Positions 9,114 to 21,100 of a stretch of DNA of 64,000 nucleotides are shown here, piece after piece (the first letter of the stretch is position 1; the number at the start of each line of letters is the position of its first letter). The notes beneath the pieces were generated by a model, which was given only the letters and a program-made list of their open reading frames with translations, searched no databases and was not told the DNA's origin. A program made the position numbers and the translations under genes. The DNA is from Diphasiastrum complanatum (Eukaryota; Streptophyta; Lycopodiopsida; Lycopodiales; Lycopodiaceae). The stretch is taken from assembly GCA_029204225.1 (NCBI GenBank), contig CM055114.1, positions 11,779,634 through 11,843,633 of the forward strand, given 5' to 3'.

Positions 9114-12100
9114 AGAGAGAATATAATTTCACCAACCATAAGAACAATCAATAGGCAAATCTCTAGCTGTGAAATCACTAGAGGAGGCTCATAAAGAGAG
9201 CACCAATACAACAATTAACAGTCCATGATGTATTGAACGGTGTCTTGAGGCACATGATTGAAGAAGGCTGTGATGGTGGATGTGTTAGAAAACCAACTTG
9301 CTCATATAAGTTACCCAAGACTAGATTCCTATTGTTGTTACACAATAGTCATAAATATGAGAGAGAACACAAAGCGATGGGAAACTCCAACTATGCCCCA
9401 TTGCAAATGAGCTAGTCCGCACTACATACTTATAGACTTTGGTCTATGCCAAAAGCAAAAGCAACCTTCAACCAAGTGCCTAATTGATTTCTCTATCTAA
9501 GGTAAAAGCACCCAACATCTATCTACAACAAAACTTGTGCTCCAAATCAAGCACTAGATTCTCGAACTTTAGTCTAACTAAATTCTAACTTGACTTTACT
9601 ATATATAGGTAAAGGCCCTTAGAATTAGCACGCATGCATGGCCCAATCATCCTAGATGACAACACTAGGGATAACAATGTGAACATTAATGTTTACAACC
9701 GTTAGAAATCCATAAACCATAATATGGATGGACAATCGACGAACCCAGGACCTCCCTCATACAGGATGGGATGCTCTACCACTGAGCTATCCGCCCTGTT
9801 TGATAGTTCTCTCTAGAGTGTGGATTGATATTCCAACACCCCCCCCTCAAGCCACACTTGGTTGGGGTCCTAGCTGTCACCTGCCCCACAACTTGGGCCA
9901 CCTAACCATGGCTTTGACACCATGAACTGTTAGGTCTAACTTGGCTCTAATACCATGTTAGAAATCCATAAATCATAATATGGATGGACAGACTAGGATT
10001 CGAACCCTGGACCTCCCTCATACTAGATGGGATGCTCTACCACCGAGCTATTCGCCCTGTTTGATAGTTCTCTCTAGAGTGTGGAATCTGGATTGATATT
10101 CCAACAATAACTACAACTATGCATAGCACAAGTATGCATGTGTATCCTCCATGATGCCCATGTAATGAAGATCCTCAATTCTAATGTAGAATCCATGATC
10201 AACTCTGATCTCTATGTCTTCGTTACTCGATGTAGAACTTCCTTCGTATGATGATGTAGAATTCCTTCGAATGTCGATCCTTTTCATATGAAGTTGCTCA
10301 TATGATTTCTCAATGTCTGTAGGAAAGCAAGAGTCAAGTCACCAAGATCTAGTTATCAATCAATCTCCACAGAAAACAAGAGAGAAGAGGCTGGGCGCCC
10401 AACTCTAAGAGAGAGAGAGAGAAACAGCAACAAGAGCAATGGAGAGCAATGCTTAGCCAAACTGTAAAAATGGAATACACAATGAGCATCTAAGTACTCT
10501 ACCTGGATGTGGCCAAATGCCACCAAACCCTAAGGTTAACCACTTACTAAATGTAGGGCACCCCCAAAAGTCAAGATAGGGCCCCTTAACAAAATTAGAC
10601 CCCTAAGGACCCACGAGTCAGTACATGACCAAAATTGGGTCCAACTGAACTTAAGACAAACTTAAGATGGCCTAAATAACTAAATACCCATGGTTACACA
10701 AATCTCGACCTTTTGGGTCAAAGTAACCTATGGATTAACTTTAGCATAGTCATTTATTTCTAACACCCTCCTTAAATGACAATGCAAAAACTGAAATCTT
10801 CACTATGTAACAAAACCAACACGTGGTATCAAATTTAAAGCTTTGCATAAAGCTTCAAATCTGACTCTAGGCAACGCCTTAGTGAAGAGGTCCACAATAT
10901 TGTCCTCCGTTGGACAATATTCAAGTAAAATGTCGCCATCATGAAGTCTCTCCCGAACAAAGTGATAATGGATCTCGATGTGCTTCGTCCTCGCATGAAA
11001 AACAAGATTCCGTGCAATGGCAATAGCACTTTGACTATCACTCAAGATAAGAGTGGTTGAGGGCTCGCCAAACTTCATGTCAACAAGTAGTCTTCTCAGC
11101 CATAAACACTCTGTTGTGGCTGAAAATATCGCTCTATATTCTGCCTCACTAGAAGAAGTAGCAACAACGGGCTGCTTTTTACTTGACCAAGAAATTGCAG
11201 AATTTCCATAGAAAAAGCAATGTCCACTTGTAGAGCGTCTAGTGTCTTGATCTCCACCCCAATCCGAGTCACTAAAACTAACCAAACACGCATCATCACA
11301 AGCAGGAAAAACCAGTCCATGACTTCTTGTTCCTTGAAGATATTGAAAGATCCTCTTCAACGCTTTCCAATGTGATGTCATCGGGGCATGCATGAATTGA
11401 CTCATGAGTGAGACACTATAAGAAATGTCCGGTCTTGAATTACATAGGTAAATGAGACAGCCAATAGCTTGACAATATAAAGTAGTGTCAAATGATTCAC
11501 CATCACCTTCACTTTTAATTTCAGACCTGTCTCCATAGGTGTAGCAACCGGCTTGCAATCTTCCATCTTGAACCGCTTCAAAATCTGCCCAATGTAGCGT
11601 TCTTGAGAGATGAAAATTCCAGCCCCTTCTTGTACAAATTCAAGACCAAGATGAAAGTGCAATAGGCCTAAATCTGAGGTTTCGAAAACCATACCAAGAT
11701 CAAGTATTACGGCATCAATCTGCTGCTCATTACTTCCCGTTATAATAATATCATCAACATAAAGCAAAATAATGATGATATAATCTGAAGTATGCTTGAC
11801 ATAAAGAGTAGATTCGCTAGGACTATTAGTAAACCCTCGATCACAAAAGTAGGCATGTATCTTTTGATACCACATCCTCGGAGCTTGCTTCAGTCCATAA
11901 AGTGCCTTCTTGAGAAGACAAACTTTATCTTCTCGGCCTTCAACCAAAAAAACCAACAAGTTGTTGAAGGTACACTTCCTCATTCAGATCACGATCGAGG
12001 AATGTTGTCTTTATGTCAGGTTGCCGCAAACGCCAACCAAAATGGGCAGCCAAAGAGGTTACTACCCTCACAGTAGTCATCCGAGCAGTAGGAGAAAAAG

Positions 12101-15100
12101 TCTCCTCATAATCAATCCCCTTTTGCTGAGCATAGCCTTTGGCAACGAGCCTTGCCTTGTACCTTTCAATGGTACCATCTGCCTTATACTTGATTTTGTA
12201 TACCCATTTAGAACCAATTGCCTTCTTCCCATGAGGAAGATCAACAAGAACCCAAATCTGGTTTTTCATAAGTGAGTCATACTCATCTTGTATCGCATCC
12301 TCCCAACATTTTACTCCCTTGGCCTGCTCATAGAAACAGGTTCTTCTGCAACATCTCCATGAGATGTAAGAGCAAAATTTGAAAAATCAGCATAGTCCAC
12401 TGATTTTGTAGAGGCACGTGTCTTTCCATCATAAAATGAACTTACTTTGCTGTCCCGCAAAGTCGACAACAGCCACCGTGGGACTATTTTGGGCTGTCCA
12501 ACAGCCATGTCTCTTCTTACAATTTGCTGTCCAAGATCCTCCGACACTGCACTTGGCTGTCCAAGATCTTCCAAAACTGGTCCTTGCTGTCCACCAGTTC
12601 CTGCAGGCTGATTATGAGCAACAATGGGCGGTTCTTGATGAACATTAGGCTAAGTGTGCGATTCTTTCGCTCGGCAACACCATTTTGTTGAGACGTATAG
12701 GGAGTTGTCATTTGATGTAGAATTCCCTTTTCTCGAAGAAATGCACCGAACGTATTCTTAATGTATTCCCCTCCTCGATCGGTGCGTAGGGCCTTCAAAG
12801 AATGCCCAAACTGATTTTCCACCATTGCTAGAAAATCTTTGAAACGTTGAAAAACTTCGGATTTAGCCTTCATAGGATAGATGCATGTAAAACGGGAAAA
12901 GTCATCAATAAAAGTCACAAAATAGATGCACTTTCTAATGGATTCGGTCTTGATTGGACCACAAAAATCACTATGAACCAAATCAAATTTATCAAGAACC
13001 CTTATAGTTCCATCAATTGGAAAAGGTTTCCTTTGAAACTTTCCAAGTATGCACCCCTCGCATACATGCCCTTCCGGCTGCTCAATAGTAGGAATGTCTT
13101 GTACCATATTAAATGTCTTCAGCTTCTTCAAACTTGCAAAGTTGAGATGCCCAAACCTTGCGTGCCACAATTCAGCCAACTCCAATGATTGTGATGTAGA
13201 AGCAACAAGACATGTAGAGGGAATTCGTCGCTCATAGGTATCCATAATGAATAAGCCAGCATGCATCGTTCCCGAAACAATAATCAAGAGTGATCTTTTA
13301 GGATCCCAAGACATATCAGTAGCAGATTTTTGGGCGCCCTCCTCCAAACAAAACTTGCTAAAAACTGGTTGCATAAAAATCAGATTTGAGATTCTGATTT
13401 TTGGGTGCCAAAAATTGCTCCTCCAAGATCTCTGATGGTCGCCCTCCTTCAACCTGAAAAGAGACAAAAAAGCTGATCCAAACCCTGAAAAGATCAACAA
13501 GATGCTGAAATTTCACAACAAAAAGCAGAGAAGCTCCTCTTCTGGTAGGGCGCCAACAAACAAGCTTGTTGCAGATCCGGTAGCTCTGATACCATGTAGG
13601 AAAGCAAGAGTCAAGTCACCAAGATCTAGTTATCAATCAATCTCCACAGAAAACAAGAGAGAAGAGGCTGGGCGCCCAACTCTAAGAGAGAGAGAGAGAG
13701 AGAAAACAACAACAAGAGCAATGGAGAGCAATGCTTAGCCAAACTGTAAAAATGGAATACAATGAGCATCTAAGTACTCTACCTGGATGTGGCCAAATGC
13801 CACCAAACCCTAAGGTTAACCACTTACTAAATGTAGGGCACCCCCAAAAGTCAAGATAGGGCCCCTAAACAAAATTAGACCCCTAAGGACCCACGAGTCA
13901 GTACATGACCAAAATCGGGTCCAACTGAACTTAAGACAAACTTAAGATGGCCTAAATAACTAAATACCCATGGTTACACAAATCTCGACCTTTTGAGTCG
14001 AAGTAACCTATGGATTACCTTTAGCATAGTCATTTATTTCTAACAATGTCTTGCTTTTGTCTTCATGTCCCTTTAGTGCATATGTGTGACCACGATGAGT
14101 GCAACATACCACCCGATTCCTTGACTTCCTTTGAATCAAAGAACTTTGACTCCCCCTGAATCACATTATGTGAAGATGATTAACCGTTGCCATAACCCTA
14201 AGAACTGTGCTTGAAGATTGACTCCCTTGGTCTTTTTGAACATCTTCCAAGCTACCACAAATATGTAAGGATCTCACCAACATCCATAAAGAAAAGGTAA
14301 TCCTCTTTGATCACCATAGCACCATCAGGACAATCATAAGTAGGAATAGATCTACAAATATCAACATCAAATCTCATACATCAACACCCACGTCAGAAAC
14401 CTGTACTTCATAAGTAGTTGGCTCCACTTGTATCGATTCCATGAATTGAATCCACTTCAATTCTCCTAGTACTCTCATAAGTTACCACCTGTGATGGACT
14501 TAATGGACTTAGTTGAACCCCCCCCCCCCCCTGGATGTACACTTCATGTTTGCATTTCTGTCTTCAATTACTCTCCAACAATGATACAAATAGAATGTCA
14601 TCCATGAACCCAATCGAATATAATAGAGCATCTCCAATAGAAAGATAAAACGTGTACAATGCTTCCTCACACAAAGTAATAGATACTCCTCCTTAAATAC
14701 TTTCTCACACAAAGTACTTGACATTATCTTCTCCATGGAATCTCTTGCCTCTATCTCACACATACAATCACTTGCCCCAAACAAATTTCCAACTTAGAAA
14801 GCATCTCATCATGACATCTATTTATCCTGATACAATGTCATATGCAAACTTCCCAACTGGTGTACGACGTCTATCTTCCTGCCGATTAAGAAATTCAAAC
14901 TCCTCTATCATCAAATAATTGTCCTGAATCTTTTTCCAGCACATCCCTACACCAAAATCATCCATGATGATAAACAAAAGTAGAGATCAAAGATTCTTGA
15001 TACTTCCTCACCTTGAAGGAACTTGCTTCACTTAAGAAGACTTCATATTGATTTTCTAAGGCTGATCAATAACCTGTCGATTCATAGAAATGAACCTTGT

Positions 15101-18100
15101 TGTTAGCCCCAAAGGCAATAGATACAAGCTTTTCCACTACGCCTCATGGTAATTGAGAGCGACTTTTGATAGCACAATCTTATTCATCATGGTAGCAACT
15201 AGAGAACTCAAGCTAGCAATTAGGACACTCACACTATAGCAAAAACACACGTGTCCTCTTTTGTTGCCATCATGATTACAACTTGCTAAAGACAAAAATT
15301 TACAGAAAGTGGTCACATTTCCAATTCACAGTAAGTAAACCATATCATGGTTTTTCCACAAGTTTTGCTCACTAGTATGGAACCCATTTCAAGAAGCACT
15401 CTTTCCTTGATTCAAGCATGACAACATAGCGCCCTCATGTTTGAATAGCGCCAAAGTCAATAACCTTAACTTCCAAGGTCATATTAGAGCTTCAATTAGG
15501 CCCTAACACCAGTCTCCTAGCCAACTACAAATACCTCTACTCAAGCCTCTAAATATGGTAGGTTGATTGATTGACAGTGCCTCATGAATTAACATTAAGC
15601 TTATGTTCATTCTAATGGAGATTCCACAATTGACGTTCCATCTGAAGTTCTTAAGCCTATTTCCAACTTGACGTGTTGTTTTCCTATAACGAGGAGCATA
15701 TAAATTTCATAAAGCTTTCCATCTAAACCAACCCTTTTGTATAACATTCAAGTAAATCAAAAACAACAAAAACTTTTGAATTTAGAAAGTTGAGAGAAGA
15801 ATCCAACAACAAAGTGATATATGGAAATGTACATACATACCAAATCAAATATCTTGGAGAGGTTGAACTTTTGACCTACAAATAGGATCACAAATTGTGG
15901 CCGAAATGGTTGTGCCAGAACTTTTTCTAGCACTTCTTCAGCTCTCAAACAAATAGCAAAAATTGTAAGGTTAGGAAAAACATATTACAATACCCACAAC
16001 CTTGTCGAGATATATAGATACAAAAGGTATGTTTCCTTAAATAATTAAGTCAAGGATCTGCACACCAATTGCTAATACAAGCGAGCTCTCCCACGATCTG
16101 CACCACCTGTCAATCTTTGATAGTAAACTAAATGCCTAAAGATTGATACTCACTTGGAACCCTTTTTTTCTTCATTCAACTAGATTGTCTCTACCTGATA
16201 GTGTACAAAATTTGCTTTGTTTGCACTAACAGGAAGCTTCCATTTAGCCGCTATATCCATTTTGGAAATTTCTAGAGATAAACACAGAGCCAAGCTCCAT
16301 CTTGAAGCCTCTTGGACCCAGTTAGAAGGAACTCAATTGAACTCCTTACCCAACCAATCAGGATTTTGTAGTTACATGTATTGACTAATCTAGGTCAATT
16401 ACCTAGAAACTAGTCATTTGGCTTGTTGCTCTGAGGGTCTAACACACTCTTCCGTTTGCAATCATCTGCCTGAAATACGAGTGATCTATTTATGAGCTCC
16501 TCTATCAATGATCAAGTAACTAGTGGAATCCTAAACTCCTCTTTACAAAGTGATTATAGTATGCCATTGTCAAAACCATCATGAAATGGAAAATTTTAAA
16601 AGTGATGACGTGTGATTTATATCATTTGATCTAGCGATTCCTATTCAGTGATATTTTTTCGTTGTAGTCTATGTCAGAATTTTTCAAAAATAGAAATGCT
16701 TTATCAATGTTTTCTCATGTCCAATGTTGTGCAATATTCTCTTATCATTGGTTTATCCTTTCATAGAAGTATCTCTTTTGGTGATAGGCCCTCAACATTT
16801 GCAAAGGCCGCTAAGTTGAGGCGCGTTGTGGCAGCTAAAGAAAAGGAACTTCATGATTGTATGTAATGGAGACTTCCACTAAATGAACTTTCCCGTTTTG
16901 TTCAATAATTTCCTTCGTAGTGCATTTGGTTTTGTCATTAACCTTGGTCGGCCCAGTTTTGTAAAGGATTAGTAGAAGACAATTAGGTTTATGTTCCATT
17001 GCTAGATTTTAAGAAATGTCTTGCCTAAGCATCATATGAATCCACACAAACAACATTCTAAAATTAGTTGCCATCAATTCAAAATAGCTCCACAAGCGAT
17101 TCTAAGGCACATCCATAAATGTCCATGTTTGTACATCCTGATACATTTGGATGCAACAACCATGTGACAATATCTACATTTTGAAGCTTGACTCATAAAC
17201 CTAGTTAATCAACCCACTCGAAGGGGTAAAATATTTTATTTCATAGATAAGCAAAAAATGGGTGTCTTCATGTATGATGAATCCATGCAAAATCAATTTT
17301 TGACATGTAGTTGCCATTAGTTTGCTTTAGATTATAACCAACTTTTAAAGACGTGCTAATGTGATAGGTTTTGTGTGTTTTGATACCTTTGCATGCAACG
17401 ACTATTTAAGAATACTGTGTCATTATTTTGGTTGCCTCATGATGAATGATTGAAATGGGCATGATCTTCACAGTCTAGTCTCTTGCTAATATGTAAGATT
17501 GTATTTCCTAATCTTGGGAACAAGTTAGTTACAACAATAAGATCATATCACTCAAGTGGAAAAACCATGGAGAGACATCGCCATGAATTTAATTTCTCGT
17601 TTTCCCAAATTGAATAATGGTAATGCTCATATTTCAACTATCACTGATAGGTTCAATGAACGAGCTCATTTCATATCATGTGAGAAAACTATCGTACTAT
17701 AATTTTCTTTGGCCTTTCATCCCTAAACTTGGCTTGAAAAATATGTCCATGACCAACAAAAAAGGAATGGGTGTGCTGCTTGTCCATTCCGGAGATTCCC
17801 TATAGTAATATCATACATCATTCTACTGGCAAACCATTGTTTGAATTGGTTAATGAACATACTATTTCCATTCGAAATCAAAGTAAATTGGATTGTCTCC
17901 TTGTGCAAGGGTGTGCAAGTTGTCTGCTATTTCAAATGTTTTTGTTACACATAAGTTGATTATTGATACAAGACATCATCGAACAATCTAACATTAGCAA
18001 TCAAGAAAGCATAATGAAAGTAGCAACACCAAGCTAATATGAAGCTAGAAACACAATGCTAGAAAAGGAAGATTGGGTTCTCTAAAGTGTGAGAAGAAAG

Positions 18101-21100
18101 GACTTATGAGGAGCACAAATGCATTCATGAAAATTAACCTTATGTTAAGGTACTATCGTCCTTTTCAAGTTCTTACAGTTATGATGATGTTGTGTGCATA
18201 AGCTAAAATTGCAAACTCATTAGCATGTACATAATTTTTTTCTTGCTAGTAATCTTAATCTTGTCCAAGTACTAAAATAGTTGCTAGAAAAAATAGCGGC
18301 CGCTAAAATAGTCGTCGGAAATATCTGCTAAAGTTTTTCCCCTCCCCCCGCCAAGCACTTCTGCTAACTGTCCCCTAAAGATCCGCCAAAAAAAATGGAG
18401 ATCCACCAACTGTGGAGAAAACTAGCACTCTCACAAAGGAAGGAAAGTGCTTTGATACCAAGTTATGAACCGAATCATAGTTTTTAGCATCAGTCAAGCA
18501 TAAAGATCATATATGAGGCAACAAAGACTAATCCCTAAAAGAATAACTTAGATGGCATCACGATGATCTTGAACATAGCCCTACAAGCCATGGATAGCTG
18601 AAACCCGATTAGGACTAAGAAAGTAATCAATGTCATAAGCTACCTAATGAGCAAAATGATAGCCCTATATATACTATCTAGAGGCGCTTAGTGGACCTTC
18701 TAGAGATTAGGACAACTTAGGGTACTTGGGTCCCATAAGGACATGCCCTTAGTGGTAATGGCCCAATACCTAAGGGTATACTAGTTAGGGGCTAGTCCCA
18801 ATACATAACTTACATAGTACAAGTGGGCCCCTCATCAAGCATGGTCTAATCAACGTGGCACAATGTCGATAATCCCAAACTTGCATTTCGCCCCTTGCGA
18901 GGCCGTCACTATCGGGCGTACCTTCATGGTACATAATAGGCATGCAGGTGGACAAACAAGTATATAATAATAAAATGATAGCTCAAGTTTGCTTTTTAAT
19001 GGGTTTTAGGTCGACTCATATGACGATAACATACTCGAGTAAAACTATTGGCTCTTTCCTAAGCCTTTTACCTTTAGATCAACAAGCTTGAGGAATGGTT
19101 AAGATGAGTAGGCACCAAGCCTACAAAGTTTATGATCAAGCTCTTGCTTTATACAGATAATGTGGTTCTTTTGGCAAATGAAATAGAAAATCTTCAGCAA
19201 ATTTTAGTAGAGATCGTTCAAAATCTTCATTGATCTTTCAAAATAACATATGGAAACAAGAAAAGAAGAGGTTATTGTTTGAATTCTTCATGACACCAGT
19301 TTTGTCTATGTATATGGAATTTGGAGAGTTGATTTTTTCAAATGCAAGTTGGGCACAAAGATTGGATGAATCAGCATTAGGAGAGTCGATTCAAACGCAC
19401 ATCACTGTTGATATTTTCATTAAGTGAAGGAGCTCATTTCAAGCCCAAGGGTCAATTATCATGCTTGCAATTGGAAACAGGGGCTTACTATTGCAAATAC
19501 TTTTGACAAGAACAGCAGGTCATTTCAAGCGTTAAGTGTAAAATCCCATGCTTGAGATTGGAATCGGGTAATGAGTTGTTGTCTTTGTAAACGTAGGCAA
19601 ATCGACATGGAGCAGCACCATCTGATTGATTGCAAACAACCTCAACGCAAGCCAGCAGTTCAAAGAGCTATTATTGACACTCATGCAGTCCGTTCAGAGT
19701 TTGTTTTTCCAATTAAGAGGATCTAAACATGCCAGTGGGGTTATAACTAAAGCTATCAAGAAGCAGGAACTTCTCCTTAGGTCTGTGATTATATTGACAC
19801 ATAGATGTCATCATTGATCGTATAATTGAACTCTTCCATTTAAGTCGATCAATCACATTGAACATCATTGCTATGAAACCCCTCCCCCCCCCCCCCCCCC
19901 CTTCTCTCTCTCGCTCTATCTCTGGCTTCACGGATCATTTTTGGGAGCTCAATTTTGAACAAAAGCGTGTTTCTTTTTGTAGGAAATATCTCTTACATCC
20001 GAATGCCTAGTTTCATTGAAGTGTTGATGGCATGGTGTTTGACGCTTATTTTGAAGGCTTCGCAGTGGAGCATGTAGTTCTTGTCCTTACCCCAAATTCC
20101 GATAAAAACTGAACTGTGGGACAGATGATTCTTACAAAACTGCATATACATTTAAGTGTAGATTTGATTGATCTTTTGCTAGAGTAGGGAAAGTGGACAA
20201 TGCTTTATGGGGTTGTCTCGCTATTTGTGATGCCTCAGGTAGGGAGAAGCTGTCAGCTAAAGTACATAGCAGCTGGCTCTCTAAGACCATAATTTTAAGG
20301 CTCTTAAAGGTAAGCAACTACACTGGCTTTTCATGTAATCTGTTTGTAACAGAGGTCTGATGGGACTGGGAGCCCTTGTTCTCTCACGATGCTAGAATGA
20401 TTTGATTTGTACCTGGTCTATGATTGTACGATGAGATCAAGTAGTAGCATATCATTTGAATTTCTTCGTATGTGTCATGGACAAAGCAAGATATTTGTGG
20501 AGATCCAATGTGTTCTGAGTGAACTCTTGACTGTTGTTTTTGAGTGCGATGTTAAAAGGTCAGTGCTTTTTGGTGCAGGCCAGTTTATATGTATTTCTGT
20601 TATGGTGGTTTTGGAAAATTCCAGTGTCTCTTATACCAGCGTCATTGCTCCAGCCTTTTGGTAGGTTTAACCTTGTAGATGCTCAGTTCCTTGTAAATTA
20701 TAAAATTGTTATCTTTAGAAGAGGTTTTTTATCAAAAAATGCTTCATTGCATTTCTTGGTTCTTGTCGAGATTTTTGAATGAGTTGTACCTAACAATTTC
20801 TTAACATCACTGCAGTTTTCTGTGTTAAGCCACTGCTTCGTGCAACAATGTTCTTTAGATGAGACAATCAAATCTTTTCAATGCAATTTTTTTTTTTTTT
20901 TCATCCTGTTCTATTGATTTTTTGTTACCACATTATTTATTATCATGACTTTTTAGTGCTATGAACCTTTTGCAACGTCACTAGTGTCTGGTGTGAGAAT
21001 GGTATGGGGCGAAACAGTTGTATGAGACATGATATTTTAGCTGATCTGCCATAAAATGCATCATATTTGGCAGAATGGGTTTTTTCTATCTCAAAAGTTG

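Larger units (their letters stand above)
10318..14045 (-). mobile_element. Copia element A, gag-less, with two LTRs and TSD ATGTC
   Basis: LTRs are 10318-10765 and 13595-14045. They begin TGTAGGAAAGCAAGAG and end TTATTTCTAACA on the plus strand, and are nearly identical apart from a (GA)n length change. Target duplication ATGTC occurs at 10313-10317 and 14046-14050. Next to the right LTR, GCTCTGATACCA (13583-13594) is the complement of the initiator tRNA-Met primer site. Next to the left LTR, AAGGAGGG on the minus strand is the polypurine tract. Only integrase to RNase H remains, so gag and protease are deleted. The element sits in a GET1 intron, antisense to the gene. Confidence 0.93.

Noticed and set aside
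9986-10057. Functional tRNA gene
   Set aside because: The anticodon loop lacks U33 and the acceptor has mismatches; it lies inside LTR repeats, so it is treated as tRNA-like.
14560-14620. RT catalytic core from FMDDILFV on the minus strand
   Set aside because: No neighbouring RT motif on either side; most likely chance.
18290-18305. NotI palindrome TAGCGGCCGCTA as a vector trace
   Set aside because: The surroundings are ordinary AT-rich plant sequence with no vector features.
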